The notes below the pieces were generated by a model that was not told the DNA's origin, did not search any database, and saw only the letters and a program-made list of their open reading frames with translations. Source: Ophioceras dolichostomum (lineage: Eukaryota; Ascomycota; Sordariomycetes; Magnaporthales; Ophioceraceae). Taken from it: a DNA stretch of 64,000 nt. This document shows positions 30,243 to 41,891 of the stretch, piece after piece. The position numbers and the translations under genes were made by a program. Position 1 is the first letter of the stretch; each line of letters begins with the position of its first letter. The stretch is from the NCBI GenBank assembly GCA_003049485.1, contig PYST01000189.1, positions 1 through 64,000 of the forward strand. Reading direction: 5' to 3'.

Positions 30243-33215
30243 CTAGACGACACCCAGGCCGAGGAGGCCACCGCCGCTCTTCTTCTTCTTCTGGTTCTTG
30301 CCCGTGAGCGAGTCGGTCAAAGACCCGATGCCGAGCGACTCGAGGATCTGCTTGACCCCCAAGCCGCCCAGGATGCTGTCGACCAGGCCGCCGAGGCCGA
30401 GACCGCTCAGCTATAAGACGTGAATGTCAGTGACTGACTGAATGAGGGAAGAGGAAAAAAAAAAAAAAAAAAAAAAAAAACTTACAAGTCTCCCAACCAG
30501 CCCCAAAACACCATTAAGCAACAGCCCCACCGCCGCCAAAATCTGGAACAGCGGCTCGCTCAGCAGTCCCCAGAGCGGGCTCAGCTCCTTCTCGGCGTGG
30601 GGCATGCCCTCGAGCCTTTTCTTGGCGTCGTCGATGCACTTGGCGACGGTCCCCGTCAGCTCCTTCAGGATGTCGGCCAGCTGGTACTCCTCGGGAGAGG
30701 CCTCGCGCGTGGCCGTCTTGTGCTTCGCGTTGGCCTGGATGCGGCCGTCGGGGTCGAGCCCCTTGATGATGCCGTGCGCCTCCTGGAGGATGCGGCCGCC
30801 CTCTTCGATGAGCGGGCGGACCTCCTTGACGAGCTCTTCTTCGTCGAGCTCTTCTTTGGGGACGCGGTCTGCTGCTTCGATTTTCTGGTTTGAGGGAGGA
30901 GAAGAAGGGGGTGGGGTGTTAGTGGGATGGTGATAAAAGCTAGGGTTAAGAAAGTGGGAGGGAGGAGATGAAGGGGAGATCCTAGTGTATTATTGTTGTT
31001 GTGGAGCAAACAAACTCACCCGAGTGATCATATCGCAGATAGGCTTGATCTTGTCCAGCACCTGCGTCAGGCACATTGACATACGCTTAGCAAGCTCCTT
31101 GTCCTTCTCAGACAGCTCGCGCTTCTCCCTGTCCTCGGCCGACTCCACCTCCTCCTCGACTACCTCGGGCGGGATGTCCTCCAGCAGCGAGACGTGGCCG
31201 ATGGTGTTGCCCTTGCTGTCAACAACATCACCATCGTCGTCGATCTCCTTCCCCGAGCAGATGCTCAGCTGCCCGCTCGTCAACTTTCCGACGAGGTTGC
31301 CATCCTCGTCGACGACGTTCCCCTCGCGGTTCACGCGCCTGCCGGACAGCGCGTTCTTCTTCTTCTCGACGACGGGCTCCTCCCACCGCTCGGCTTTCCC
31401 CAGGACGTTGCCGTTCTTGTCGCACACGTCGCCGTCCTCATCGACCAGCCTCCCGAACAGGATCTTGGGATCGCCGCTGACCAGACGGCCCACGACGTCG
31501 CCGCCGGGCGTGACCACCTTGCCGTCCTTGGTGACGGTGCAGCCCGAGAGCTCCGCGAAGGGGCCCTCCTTCAGGCCCTCGCGCTCGCCCTCGGCCACGA
31601 CCTCGGCGCGGCCGATCACGTCGCCGCTCTCGCTCAGGATGTTGCCCTTCTTGTCGCACATGCGGCCCACCATGCGCTTGGGGTCCCCCTCGACCACCCT
31701 CCCGAAGATCACGCCCGCGCCATCGACGACGTTGCCGGCCTTGTTGACCCGCTTGCCGGCCAGGATCGACCGGTCGACCTCCACCTCGGGCTCCGGCTCC
31801 GGCTCCGGCTCCGGCTCCCACCGCTCGGCCTTCCCCACGACGTTCCCTCCCCGATCGAGGATGTCGCCGTCCGGATCGACGCTCATGCCTCGCAGCTTCT
31901 TGATGTCGCCCTCGACGACCTTCCCGATCTCCTCGCCGCCGGAGACGACCATCCCCTTGCTGTCGACGACCGCGTCGGGAAACGCCTCGAAGGGCCCCGC
32001 CTCGCGCAGGAGGCTCTCGAGCTCGTCCTTGGGGATCGGTTCGGCGCGGCCGACGACGGCGCCGCTATCGTTCCAGATCGCGCCGGCCTCGTCGACGCGC
32101 TTGCCGACCATGTGGGCCAGCACGCCCTCGACGACGCGTCCGATCACCTTCCCGTCCTCGTTCACGATGTTGCCGCCCTTGTTGACTTTGCCGCCCTTCA
32201 GGATCGAGACGTCGACCTTGTCCTCGACGGCCTCCTCGACGGCGCCCTCGGCGGCCTTCTCGCCTTCCTTGCCGACTTTCTCGGTGACGTCTCCGGCCTT
32301 GGCCTCGGCGCCCTCAACAACGTCAGCAGCCTTGGGTTCGGCGCCCTCGATAGCAGGTTCGCCGACGCCGCCAGCCTGGCTCGTCGTCTCGCCGACCTTG
32401 GACTCGGCGCCCTCGACGACGTCGCCTACCTTGCTGCTGGTCTCGCCAAGGACCTTCTCGCCCTCGCCAACTTCGCTCATCGGCTGCGGCTCGAGCTCCT
32501 CCAGCTGCTTCTGCTTCAGCTCACAGATGCCGGCGGCTTCCGAAGGCGCCTTAACGCTCTCACCGCCAACCTTCGACTTCAGCACCGACGGCAGCGCAGA
32601 CGCAGCCTTTGACCCAATCTCACTCGGCAGGCCGCGGCTCACACCTTCGCCCTCCTCCTCGGGGAGATCCACACCCACTCCCTCCTCTGTCTCCTCGAGG
32701 GGGTGATGCTCATCAACATCAACGTCCACGCCATGGATATCAGCGTCAACGTCAACATCAGCGTCAACGCCAACATCAGCATCAACGGTAGGAGTCTTGC
32801 CGTCAACGTCGTTCAAGTGATGACCATCAAGACCATCGAGACCATCGACGCTGTGGACGCCATGAACGCCGTCCTCAACACCATCAACGGCTCCACCCAC
32901 CTTGCTAGCAGCCGAGTCCACCGCGTCGTCGGGCGAGAGCTCCTCCTCGGGGATGTTGTTGGTGATCTGGTCCGTCTCCACGGACTTGCGTCCGGGAACG
33001 AGGCCCTCTTTCTCGCCGCCGCCGCCGCCGCCACCGACGCTGCGGAGCTGCGAGAGCTTGTCCTTCTCCTGCTCCGGGCTGAGCCGGGCTTGCGACTCGG
33101 CCTCCTGGAGCTGGCGGAAGTAGTGCTCCTGCTCGGGGCCGCCGCCGGAGACGTCCTTGCCGGACTTGCCCCAGGGCGTGCCGCCGGGGGAGGCGGTGTG
33201 TGCGAGCTGAGACAT
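30243..33215 (-). CDS. DUF3659-repeat, LEA-like protein, 920 aa
   Basis: Three exons: 33215-31020, 30884-30486 and 30410-30243. Joins are phase 0: DMITR then KIEAADRV, and GRL then LSGLGLGG. The start MSQLAHTASPGG was chosen because upstream in-frame codons read as leader. The N-terminal 150 residues are hydrophilic, then a DVDADV-type Asp/Val/His repeat appears. A segment of about 150 residues with Lys, Glu, Ala and Gly in VGE-AGDV steps resembles LEA proteins. Five bipartite units of about 60 residues follow, each with GK-VN--GNVV--DG--IG and V-GD---LVG--VD--G-I-D--GNV-G-AE, the DUF3659 pattern. The C-terminal 190 residues end in a Gly/Leu-rich helix and a KKKK-containing tail. Relatives are common in Pezizomycotina and called LEA domain proteins; function is not established. 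A 26-base T run follows directly after the second donor. Confidence 0.8.
30455..30480. repeat. 26-base A/T homopolymer inside an intron
   Basis: Twenty-six consecutive A residues on the plus strand touch the 5' splice site GTAAG of intron 2 of the DUF3659 gene. On the transcript the donor is followed at once by U26. Confidence 0.9.
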
Positions 33216-35158
33216 GTTGTTGATGTTGGTGTTGTTGTCCTCCTCGTTGGCGTTGGTGGTGGTGTCGGTATTACGTGATGATTGAGGGAAGAGGTATTGG
33301 TTGCAAAAACTGAGGAGTTGTCTCCAATAGGGTGGTTGACTTATTTCCTGCTTGTTGTTGCTTGACTTGGCTTCTGATGAGTGAGAATTTGGAATATGAG
33401 TTGGTAACTGGTGCTGTGATGAATAGGTGTTGGTTTCACGACAGGTGTGATGGCTGATGAATGATGATGAATGATGATAGGAGAAATGAAGCACGAAACG
33501 AACGAACCACGATCAAGCCTTCGCTCTCTAATAAACCGTCTCAAGCTCACACACATTCTTGCTACCATCACCATCAGAAACATCCCTCCAACCGTCGTGG
33601 CCAACATGGACGTCATAGCTGGACCGGGACCTACGTCACGGGTTGCCGTTTGGTTGCCCGGGTCTGTCGGAGCTTTCACGCCGTAACGTTATTCTTTCGT
33701 CTCTACTCCCCTTTCCCAAGAATTTAGAACATGGGCTGACCAGGCTGCCAGGACTGGGAAGGAAGACAGGGAGCAAGGAGTTTCCCATTTGTTCTTTGCC
33801 GCCACATTCATCAGACGGTCCTATTCCCTCGTCTTCCTCCCACTCCTCCCAGTTTGCTGTGCGGGCTCTTGCAGGGTAAGAACGCGAAGAGCAAAATGTG
33901 TGACTTCATCCCTGTGTCACGGAGATTTTGATGGAGGGTGATGGAAGGTTTACGGTGCTGTTATTCACGGACACTGCGTTTTGGGGGTGTCGAGGGAGCA
34001 GACATGTGGACGGGTTCCCATGTCTCCCTTCGCCAATAACGTCAGGGGCTTCGGATGCGGGCTGGCAGGAGGCTCTCTCGTCCCCGTCATTGGGTAGGCA
34101 GAGACAAAGGCTCCCACGATCCTCCGGGTACATGCTTGTCCCACCAGCATCTAGGGGGTATAGAAACCGGTTCTTCAGATGCTTGTGGCTTGAGGGATGA
34201 GGTGGATGTGCTCTGTGGCGAATGTGCTTGTGTGTCTCGGTGACCTTCACTGCTTCTTGAGTGAGGATAAGGTGTGGCACTCCTACTTCGATATGCTTGT
34301 CCACATATTATGCAGCAAGGCAGCCTGTCGCAAGTGGTGTTGTCTGAACACGCCCACATACAGCTTCTCAACCCACGCCCCCTCTTTCGTAATGATCGAC
34401 ATGGATCCATCCCCCCATCTCCGCTCGAAGAGATTATACTGTCCACACAGGAGACACGCAAGGCTACTAGTTGGGACTCCCTCGTCTATCTATAACGTCA
34501 TGGACATCAGAAGCATCTAAATCCCTCCACCATCTTTCACCATTCTTCAGTTTGCCTTTCTCTATTCTGTTATCCCATTCGTGCCTTGCGTTCTCTATCT
34601 CTGCTCATCAGCTCGTCGAACAAACTCGAAAAAAACCTTGTTTTAGGAGCAGACACTCCGAACACAAACCAGCCATCGTCCTCTTACTAGTTCGCCTCGT
34701 CATCGCCGTCGCTTCTCTGCTTTCTTTCCTGGAGTTTTCGCCTCCTTCAGCCCTACACAAGTTTCGCGCTTACGCGCAAATCAATGTGCAGCCTGTCCTT
34801 GCAGACAGTCCGAGACTAGGCCCTCCTGCACAAATCTCTGCGTCCTTCCTCTGCAGAGAAAGGGCAGTGAAACGCTGTGCCTTCCCTCTCTCCCTCCCGC
34901 TTCCCGTCTGCTCTAGCGAAATACGCAGATCGAGATCCACAAATTACCTCGCATTAATCGCAGCTGATGCAGCAAGCCGCTTTAGCAACAGGCTACAGTA
35001 ACCAGTCCCTCGTCCTTCTCGAGCAACCCACCCCTACAGAGCCCAGAAACGCCGTCTTCCCGCACAAACTCCAGACCGCCACCAATCCCAGTCATAAGAT
35101 GAGCACAAAATAATACAGCCAATGCTTCCCCTTCTACCCTCTACCGCTACCAGGCACT
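33216..35158. other. Intergenic, no gene seen
   Basis: About 1.9 kb between the two DUF3659 genes. The part next to 33215 is AT-rich with TGATGAATGATGATG patches and reads as leader/promoter. Overlapping ORFs such as 34471-35001 are Ser/Leu-rich and not convincing. Confidence 0.5.
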
Positions 35159-36445
35159 CTATGAAGTCGAGAAATTAACCCTAGGCTGATATTGGTGGTG
35201 GTGTTGCCCCTGCCCCTGACAATTCCCACACTGTCCTTGTCCCGGAAACACGGTCGGGATCCGAATCGTCAGCTGGATCCCCTCCGAAGTCGACTTGACG
35301 TCCATGAAGATATCCGAGGGCGACTCGTTCTCCTTCCTCCAGCTCGCCGCGTTCGGCCCGTCGCCCGTCGCGCGCAGGTGCTCCCTCGGCAGGTCAGGCG
35401 GCGGCTCATGGAGCGGTCCGCCTCCGGGTCCCGTCCGTGGCCTCGACGGCCGTCCTCCTCCTCCGCCACTCCTACTACCACCACCGGTCGCAGCAGCAGC
35501 TGCTGCTTCCTCTCGTTTCCTCTCCCTCGCCTGTTCCTTGGCCGTCTTCGGATTCGCGATATTATCCCTGAAGTGCCCCACGATATTCCCGAACGAGTCC
35601 AATATGTTGCCCCTGTGGTCGACGCGCAGGCCCGCCGCGCTGGTTCCCGTCTCGCCCAGGAATTGGTCCATGCTCGTTGGCGATGGTGGGCGTTCTTCTT
35701 CTTCCTCCTCACTATCTTCTTCTTCTGCTGCTGCATCGTCGGCCTGCGCTCCAGCGTCTTCACCACCGTCATCATCACGTCCACTTTCGACCGTTGTGGG
35801 TGGTTGTGGGCCGCCCTTCTTCCCTTTAGGACGCGCAACCTCCGCCACGTACCCCAACAGCTCCCCGTCGTCGCCTAGTATGTCTCCCCGCTGGTTCAGG
35901 ACAGTCCGCCCCACCATGGACGGCAGGTCGCCGGCCACGCGGCCCAGGACGCGGCCGTCGTCGTCGACTACGTCGCCGTACTCGTCTACTCGCTTGCCGA
36001 TCAGGCTGGCTGTTACCCATTGTGGGATTTTTGGGCGGTAAGATGCTGGTACGCTGGTAGTTTTGTCGTTGTTGTTCTCTTCATCGTAGTCGTCGAGCCC
36101 TGAGACTGGTGGGATTGGTGGGATCTTGGGTATCGGATCCACATGCGCCGGTTCGCGCTGGTATTCTTCGTAGGCGCTCAGGGGTTGTTGTTGGTGTGAT
36201 GTCTTGCTGTCCTGGTGATCACTCTCGCCGCTTGCAGGTCGCCTCTCCGGACTGCTGCTGCTAGTGGCCTTCTCCTTGATCTCATCTTCTCCGCCGCGTA
36301 TTTCGCTGAAGTCGTCCTCGGACTGGTTGCTGTGTGATGTCTTCGCCTCGGCGGATGGTGGCGGCTGTCTGGACGTCGCCGATGATGCGCCACCACCCAA
36401 GCTCAGACTGCCGAGTTTTGTGTCCGACATGGCCTTCTTCGGCAC
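35159..36445 (-). CDS. Second DUF3659-type protein, 428 aa
   Basis: A single exon of 428 codons; the start may be the second Met (MSDTKLGSLSLGGG). The N-terminal 140 residues are disordered and charged. Two short DUF3659-like blocks follow. One is GKRVDEYGDVVDDDGRVLGR followed closely by VGRTVLNQRGDILGDDGELLG; the other is LRVDHRGNILDSFGNIVGHF. They are separated by an acidic stretch (EEEDSEEEEEE). A Gly/Arg-rich region precedes a more ordered C-terminal strand pattern (GIQLTIRIPTVFPG) and a Gln/His tail. It shares the repeat type with the 920-residue gene 1.9 kb away on the same strand, so the two could be diverged tandem copies. There is no signal peptide. Function unknown. Confidence 0.75.
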   Translation of the reverse strand: MPKKAMSDTKLGSLSLGGGASSATSRQPPPSAEAKTSHSNQSEDDFSEIRGGEDEIKEKATSSSSPERRPASGESDHQDSKTSHQQQPLSAYEEYQREPAHVDPIPKIPPIPPVSGLDDYDEENNNDKTTSVPASYRPKIPQWVTASLIGKRVDEYGDVVDDDGRVLGRVAGDLPSMVGRTVLNQRGDILGDDGELLGYVAEVARPKGKKGGPQPPTTVESGRDDDGGEDAGAQADDAAAEEEDSEEEEEERPPSPTSMDQFLGETGTSAAGLRVDHRGNILDSFGNIVGHFRDNIANPKTAKEQARERKREEAAAAAATGGGSRSGGGGGRPSRPRTGPGGGPLHEPPPDLPREHLRATGDGPNAASWRKENESPSDIFMDVKSTSEGIQLTIRIPTVFPGQGQCGNCQGQGQHHHQYQPRVNFSTS

Positions 36446-39400
36446 TAGGAACTCCCACGTCTTGCGCAGATTTGGGAACGCCAGGTTTCAAACCTCCTGG
36501 TTGAGAGATGTCAGGAACCTCGCCGAGATGGTGAGGTCGCAAAACACCCTGCAAAGAGTACAAGAAGACGGGCAAAAAGTTCGCGCGTGATCGCCTAGGG
36601 TGAATATAGAGTTTCAACAAACGTCTCTTTGGGTCTTTGCGATGGCCCAACTGACGGGGTTCGGCTTATTTCGGTTGCGAAGTAGACGCGAGGCTGAGAT
36701 AGCCGGCAGCGAATGTTAGGGGATGGAAACGCATACGTCACTAGCAGACGATGATGGGACGAAAAGTTGAGTAGGTAGGTAGCTGAGAGGGTCTAGCCAT
36801 TTTTCGCCGATGAGCTTGTGCTTGTCTCTCTCCCCAGGCCGTACAAAGTGAGTGGTAAAGCACCTCTAGAACAGGAGGTAGATCGAGAAAACGAGTGAGA
36901 GATTGGGAAACACACGCGCTCTGAAGCAGCAGAGTCGGTGTGTGGATGAGACCCAGGAGCCTCCTAGAGCTTCTGGGCCTCTGAGGACTGTCCAAAATCG
37001 GACGGAGCGTCTCAGTGATGATGGGCGATGATCGGACCGTCGCGTCAATGACATCATGACGAGATGGTGTAAGTGCGGCCCGCTGATGAGGAAAGGGAAG
37101 GAAAAAGTTGGCAGACGGGCCAAGAATACAGGACCTCGCGGTCTTATTGGCAGCTCACCCGAGAGATCTTGACCACTCGGCATTGCTGAACCTAGCAGGG
37201 GGTGCCCCTGAACAGGAAGGAGGCGGAATGAAACAGCACCAGCCCAGCAACTTGACTTTTGTGAGGGTGTGTAGGTAGTGGCTGCATGTGCTGAAATGAT
37301 CACAGAATATCACTGAATATCACTGAATATCACTGCTCGCCTGGTGTGGCCCATGCCTTGATTCTTTTTCTCGTTCGGGCCTTTCCCGCCTGCATATTGT
37401 GAGACGCGGTGTGATGAAGGATATTGCCGAAGCTGATGGCTGGTGACTTTCTAGTCGTGTCAGAGAAGCACACGTGTCCGCTAGAAAAGCCACTAAAGCG
37501 ATCCTTTTCTCTCTTGCGAAAATATAGCGACGGCGAGGCGTGAAACCGTCAGAAACCGTGCCCTAGTAAGAATGGCGCCTCTTGCAGCCCGTACTTCCAG
37601 GCTAGAAACCACCTAGGTCTGATACCTAAGGTACCTAGCCGGTAGGCCAGACGGCCTCTAGCCCACATATTCAGGAGCTAGGGGCGTGTGAGATGAAGCA
37701 GAGAGAAAACTGGACCGATGCGCGGTTCCCCCAAAAAAAAAAAGCAGGATTTTTATCCCAATCTTTGGGCTCGTGTCCGTCTGATGGTCCTCGTGATGAG
37801 TGAAACAGAAAAATATCTATCTAATATGGCGGGCCAGCACTGGCGACCGAAAGATAGTGAGACTTCAGGACTTCAAGCTGATTCCTGGTGTACTGTATTA
37901 TCCAGAAGGTGTCAATGTGTTGCAGCGGTAGCCGAAGGCATCTCTGTCCCGCTCGTCCCTGTTCCTCTCTCCACCTCTACTACATTTTTATCCTGCCCAG
38001 CCGCCCTCCCTCCAATATGATCGTCAAATATAGGACGTATTGCGCCGGGGATGCCACTGTCATCTCTCCACCAAAGCCGACCGAAGCAGACAGGCTCGCA
38101 GGCAGGCCCGAATGCGACTGCATGTGCCGTTGGAGGGTTTGGAAGGCGCTGCGTCTGTGCCCATGTTGAGGCTTGTGATGAAGGAGAGGAAAACGGCATG
38201 ACGAATAGGGGACTTTGCCGTTCGTTGTGTCACGAGACGAATGCCGACGCATTGCCACCAGCAGGAAACCAAGTCCCTGAGCACGTTTCGAGGCGCCGAG
38301 ACATTGTTGCACAGCGATGCACAAGTTGTCCCTGTGTGCGGCCTCTGAGTACCTCGCGCACCATCTCAGGGCGTGGCGCCACAGGGGAGAATCACTAGTG
38401 ATGTAGTCCTGATTCGCAACTTTTCGGCATCGCATAGATTTGTTTTTACTCTCAACCGTTTCGGTTTTTGAAGCTTCCCAGTTGCCTGAACTCCACTGTC
38501 CGTTGAATTCCCGTTTTGACGAGCTATCGAACTCAGAGCTTCGGTTATAACGGCCACAGAGCGACCGATCAAACGAGCCGCGCACGACTTCGTACTTGAT
38601 GAGGCTCCTTCGAGTCTGGCCAGACGTGGACACCCGCCTTCCAGCGTCGTTCCAGCGGGGCCTTTCAGTGGGGAAAGCGCCTGCGGGGTTCCGTGTCGAG
38701 TCCTGTGATGTCCGGCAGCACAAAGAAGAGCACTGTCCAAGAGCTTGCGAGCTTCGCTGCGCGACGGTAAAGGGCGTCGGGTCCCACCACTTGAAATCCA
38801 CCCACCCTAACCCACAGTCCCACCAAACGATGGGCGGCGTGTTTTGAAAGCTCAAGCTATTGCGTTCTGGACGTCCACAAATTTAGCGGAAGGAACGGTC
38901 CAGGGTGTGGATTTTTTTTAGCAGTGTTTCCCCATGTTTCCCAATAACGCGGCTCTGTAATTGGTCCTACTGTGGCTGGATCGATGCCTGTGGGTGTCCT
39001 GGACATCAGAATTCGAACGTCCTTTTCATTCTCAGTTTCCCATCCCCGTATGCATCGAGATCTCCAAGGATGATCATAATTCCCAATCCATCGCACGAAA
39101 AAGGGAATGTATGTTCTGTTATTCATCGGTTGACCAGTTCGACTCGACAGAGCTTGCGTCAGCAGCGCCCATCTTTGAATCCGCACTCCCTGCTTTCTTA
39201 ACGAAGTTGCACGAAGTGCAACCAGCCCTGGCCCTGACAGGAGTTCGCGAAGTCTCAGATGCACGGGAAACGAGACAAGAACACCGCGTGTGAATCAGAA
39301 AAAGGCGAGCCAGCCGGATGATAAAGTATGAGGAGACTACTACTGTGAAGACCGCAGGCTGTTCTAACCGAGGCACGATATGATACAACAAAATGAAGAA

Positions 39401-40594
39401 AACAAAAAGACAAAACACAGAAAAAAGAGGACAGCAGATCGCCTAGACGGTAGAATGGCAAGACGGAATCCCGCAGATCGGGCGCCGAGCCCGTCCCGTC
39501 CGCCGGATACTTGCAATGCAGCAATACCACCCGTCTTCCCTCCTCCCTCCTCACAGGGGCAAAGAAAACTCAAGGAGAAACGAGACGCATCAGTCAAACC
39601 CCACCAAAAACGAACTTGGGACGAGTCGCGACTGGAAATAATAAACAGGTAAAATTTTGTGACATGTTTTTCTGATTTGCTTCTTCTCATCAATTCCTGA
39701 AGAAATAAGAAGAACGAAAAAGTGCCAGTGGTTAGCCATCCATCAAAATTCATCTCATCTGAACAAAAAACGCCTGAAAAGCCTAGCCCCATCCATCCAT
39801 CGAGTTCCCCACAGAAGACAACATCGTTCCTTCGCGGAGAGTTTGGTCCGAGAGCGCGGGGAGAGGTTGTTTTGCTCCGACCCTCTTGCCTTTTCCGGGA
39901 TTCCCCCCTTTCGTAGTGGTATGTATGATATGGTCCCGTCTCTTCCGTCGAGTGTCGCCAACAAAGAAGAAAATATAGGAGGTACGTAGAGGACAAGAAA
40001 ATTACTGTTCTCTGTTGGTTGCGGGGGAGGCAAAAAAAGTGACAACCCGTCATTAACCCGTCCTTTAAAAAGAGATGGTTTGTGTTAAAGATTCTCTTTT
40101 TTTGAAAAGAGTGAATGGCAAAGAGGAGGAAAACTATGGGGTAGTGTGAGGCGAAAACGATGGGATAGTGGGAAGGCTAGTGTGAAGAGGGTGTGCAGGT
40201 GGAGGCGGGAAATCGGCTCGGCATGCGTGGGGTGGTGGTTCTAGTGATGAAGGGATGGTGCGGGTGGAGAAAGGGGGAGAGGCCATACGTACATACATGC
40301 GTGTGAAGAAAAGGTACATGTATCCACGGGACCGGGGCGGGACAAGAGGGGGGAGGGGGGGTTGGCAACAGGAGGATAGCGCTCTCCTTCTCTTTTTTTG
40401 GTGTCCCTATCTCCTTTCCATACCTCTTCCCCCTCCTCTCTTCTGACGTCACGCCTTGCGCTGCAGACGGGATGGCAGAGGAGGGGAGAGGAGAAAAGAG
40501 AATGGGAAGATAGAGTAGGAAGGGGCAGGCAGAAGACAAGGGCGGAAAGGGTGTGCTAGAACTGCATAGAAGGAAAGTAAGCGGCAGAACATAC
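36446..40594. other. 4.1 kb gene-poor stretch
   Basis: No gene supported. Contents include three 10-base copies of GAATATCACT-like sequence at about 37304-37334 and a T/A-rich patch near 39370-40120. ORFs of up to 291 codons (37980-38855 minus) and 229 codons (39364-40053 minus) have compositions and stop distributions of chance frames. The right part, from about 40130, may be 3' untranslated or intron sequence of the next minus-strand gene. Confidence 0.45.
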
Positions 40595-40986
40595 AGTAGC
40601 GCCAGCTCAAGATCACCATGGATCTTAGCCTTGAGTGTGATCTCAACCTCGAGGTTGAGGTCCAGCCGGAGGCGGAGGGTGTCGCTCTTGCCGCCGCGCG
40701 AGTCCATGCCCTGGCCTGCCAGGCCGCCGAGCGTGTTGGTGACGCCGCCGGCGAGCCCGCCCACGGTCTGCCCGACGTTGTCGACCCCGGCCAGATCCAG
40801 CGGGCCGCCGCCGCCGCCTCCCTGCTGCTTCTTCGGTCGTCGCCGCTGCATCTGGCGGTTCTGGTTGCGAGGCGCTGGGGGAGCGTATTGCTCTTCCGCC
40901 GCCGAGTCCTCCTCTGTTTCTGTGGCGGTCTTCACCTGGCGACGGGACTTCTTCTCCTCCATCGATCCGCTGCGTGAGGACGACAT
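40595..40986 (-). CDS. Small protein with LDLNLEVEI motif, exon 1 (about 131 aa)
   Basis: The supported exon begins MSSSRSGSMEEKKSRRQ. It passes through a charged then Gly-rich region (NVGQTVGGLAGG) and ends with the conserved segment LRLDLNLEVEITLKAKIHGD plus LELALL. A GTATGT donor lies at 40594-40589, phase 2 after Leu-Leu. This is the same point and phase as in the related gene at 44015. A tiny last exon is expected, but I could not choose its acceptor. Reading on without splicing would give a 269-residue frame with a low-complexity tail that looks non-coding. Function unknown. The conserved segment could be a beta-strand or amphipathic unit. Confidence 0.65.
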
Positions 40987-41891
40987 CTTTGGTTGTGTTT
41001 TCCGTGTTGTTCGGAGACGAGCTTGGCAAAGATATCGCTATGGAAGGCTTACGCAGCAGGTATGTGTGTGCGACTGTCCTTGGGGTATCAAAGAAGAAGT
41101 GGATGAGAAAAGAAGTTGTTGATTTGGTATCTGTGTAAGTCTAGTCAAAGGTCAGAGCCAGTTCCTCGCTGGCTGGAAGCGATCCTTTTCAACAGATTCG
41201 AAGCCATCTCTCCCGTCCCAAAAACAGGATTCTCATCTAAGACCCCTTCTCATCGAAGATGGCTCACGTCCTCGATGAAATCATACCTCCATACCTTTCA
41301 TCATGGTTTGTGACACCAGGGATCAGATACACCAGTAGAAAAAAATCAGATACACCAGTAGAAAAAAATCAGATACACCAGTAGAAAAAAAACTGCCATG
41401 AAAGGATGGAGATGGGGTCACAAAGAAGTCATCAGAAACTGAGGGGCGTGTGAATAAACCACCCACAGAAGAAGAAGAGTTAAATGCAGTCGCAGTTGAT
41501 GTGCGCACGCTGTTGGTCAGAACGTGGTGTGTAAGTGGTGTCTACGTAGGTACAAGTCCAGCGTGAAAGTGGTTGAGTGGTCGCGGCGAAGTACCAGGTA
41601 CAAGCGCCATGCTGATCGTGTCTATATGTAGATATGTCAGCGGAACATACTGTCAACAAAACACCCACGCACGGGCTGAAAGGGGGGTGTGAGTGCAGCT
41701 TCCCGACTGAACCTCACAACCAGTCACGCTTGGCTCCATGTTTGCCATCCGTGCGTAGTGCGTGTGAACAGACAATGATCAACCCGCCGAGGTTCCCGTT
41801 TCCCATTTCCCATAATCTCATTACGGCCGATGGGAGTCTTCCCCAGTAGCTTCCTGAGCTGCCCGGTACAAGTACTCCGGTACAAACGTCC
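40987..41891. other. Intergenic with a 23-base tandem repeat
   Basis: About 0.9 kb upstream of the LDLNLEVEI gene and downstream of the next minus-strand gene. It includes three tandem 23-base units (41322-41393). No gene was supported. Confidence 0.5.
41322..41393. repeat. Three tandem copies of a 23-base unit
   Basis: The unit is ATCAGATACACCAGTAG followed by six A, with exact starts at 41322, 41345 and 41368. Confidence 0.9.

Noticed and set aside
31194..32612. 472- and 573-codon plus-strand ORFs opposite the DUF3659 gene
   Set aside because: The repetitive content mirrors the DUF3659 repeats on the other strand.
37980..38855. 291-codon minus-strand ORF
   Set aside because: Composition (many Cys, Trp, Arg, Ser), no family, no neighbouring exon signals; looks like a chance frame in a spacer.
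39364..40053. 229-codon minus-strand ORF rich in Phe/Leu
   Set aside because: Low-complexity T-rich DNA read as Phe/Leu; no conserved motif.
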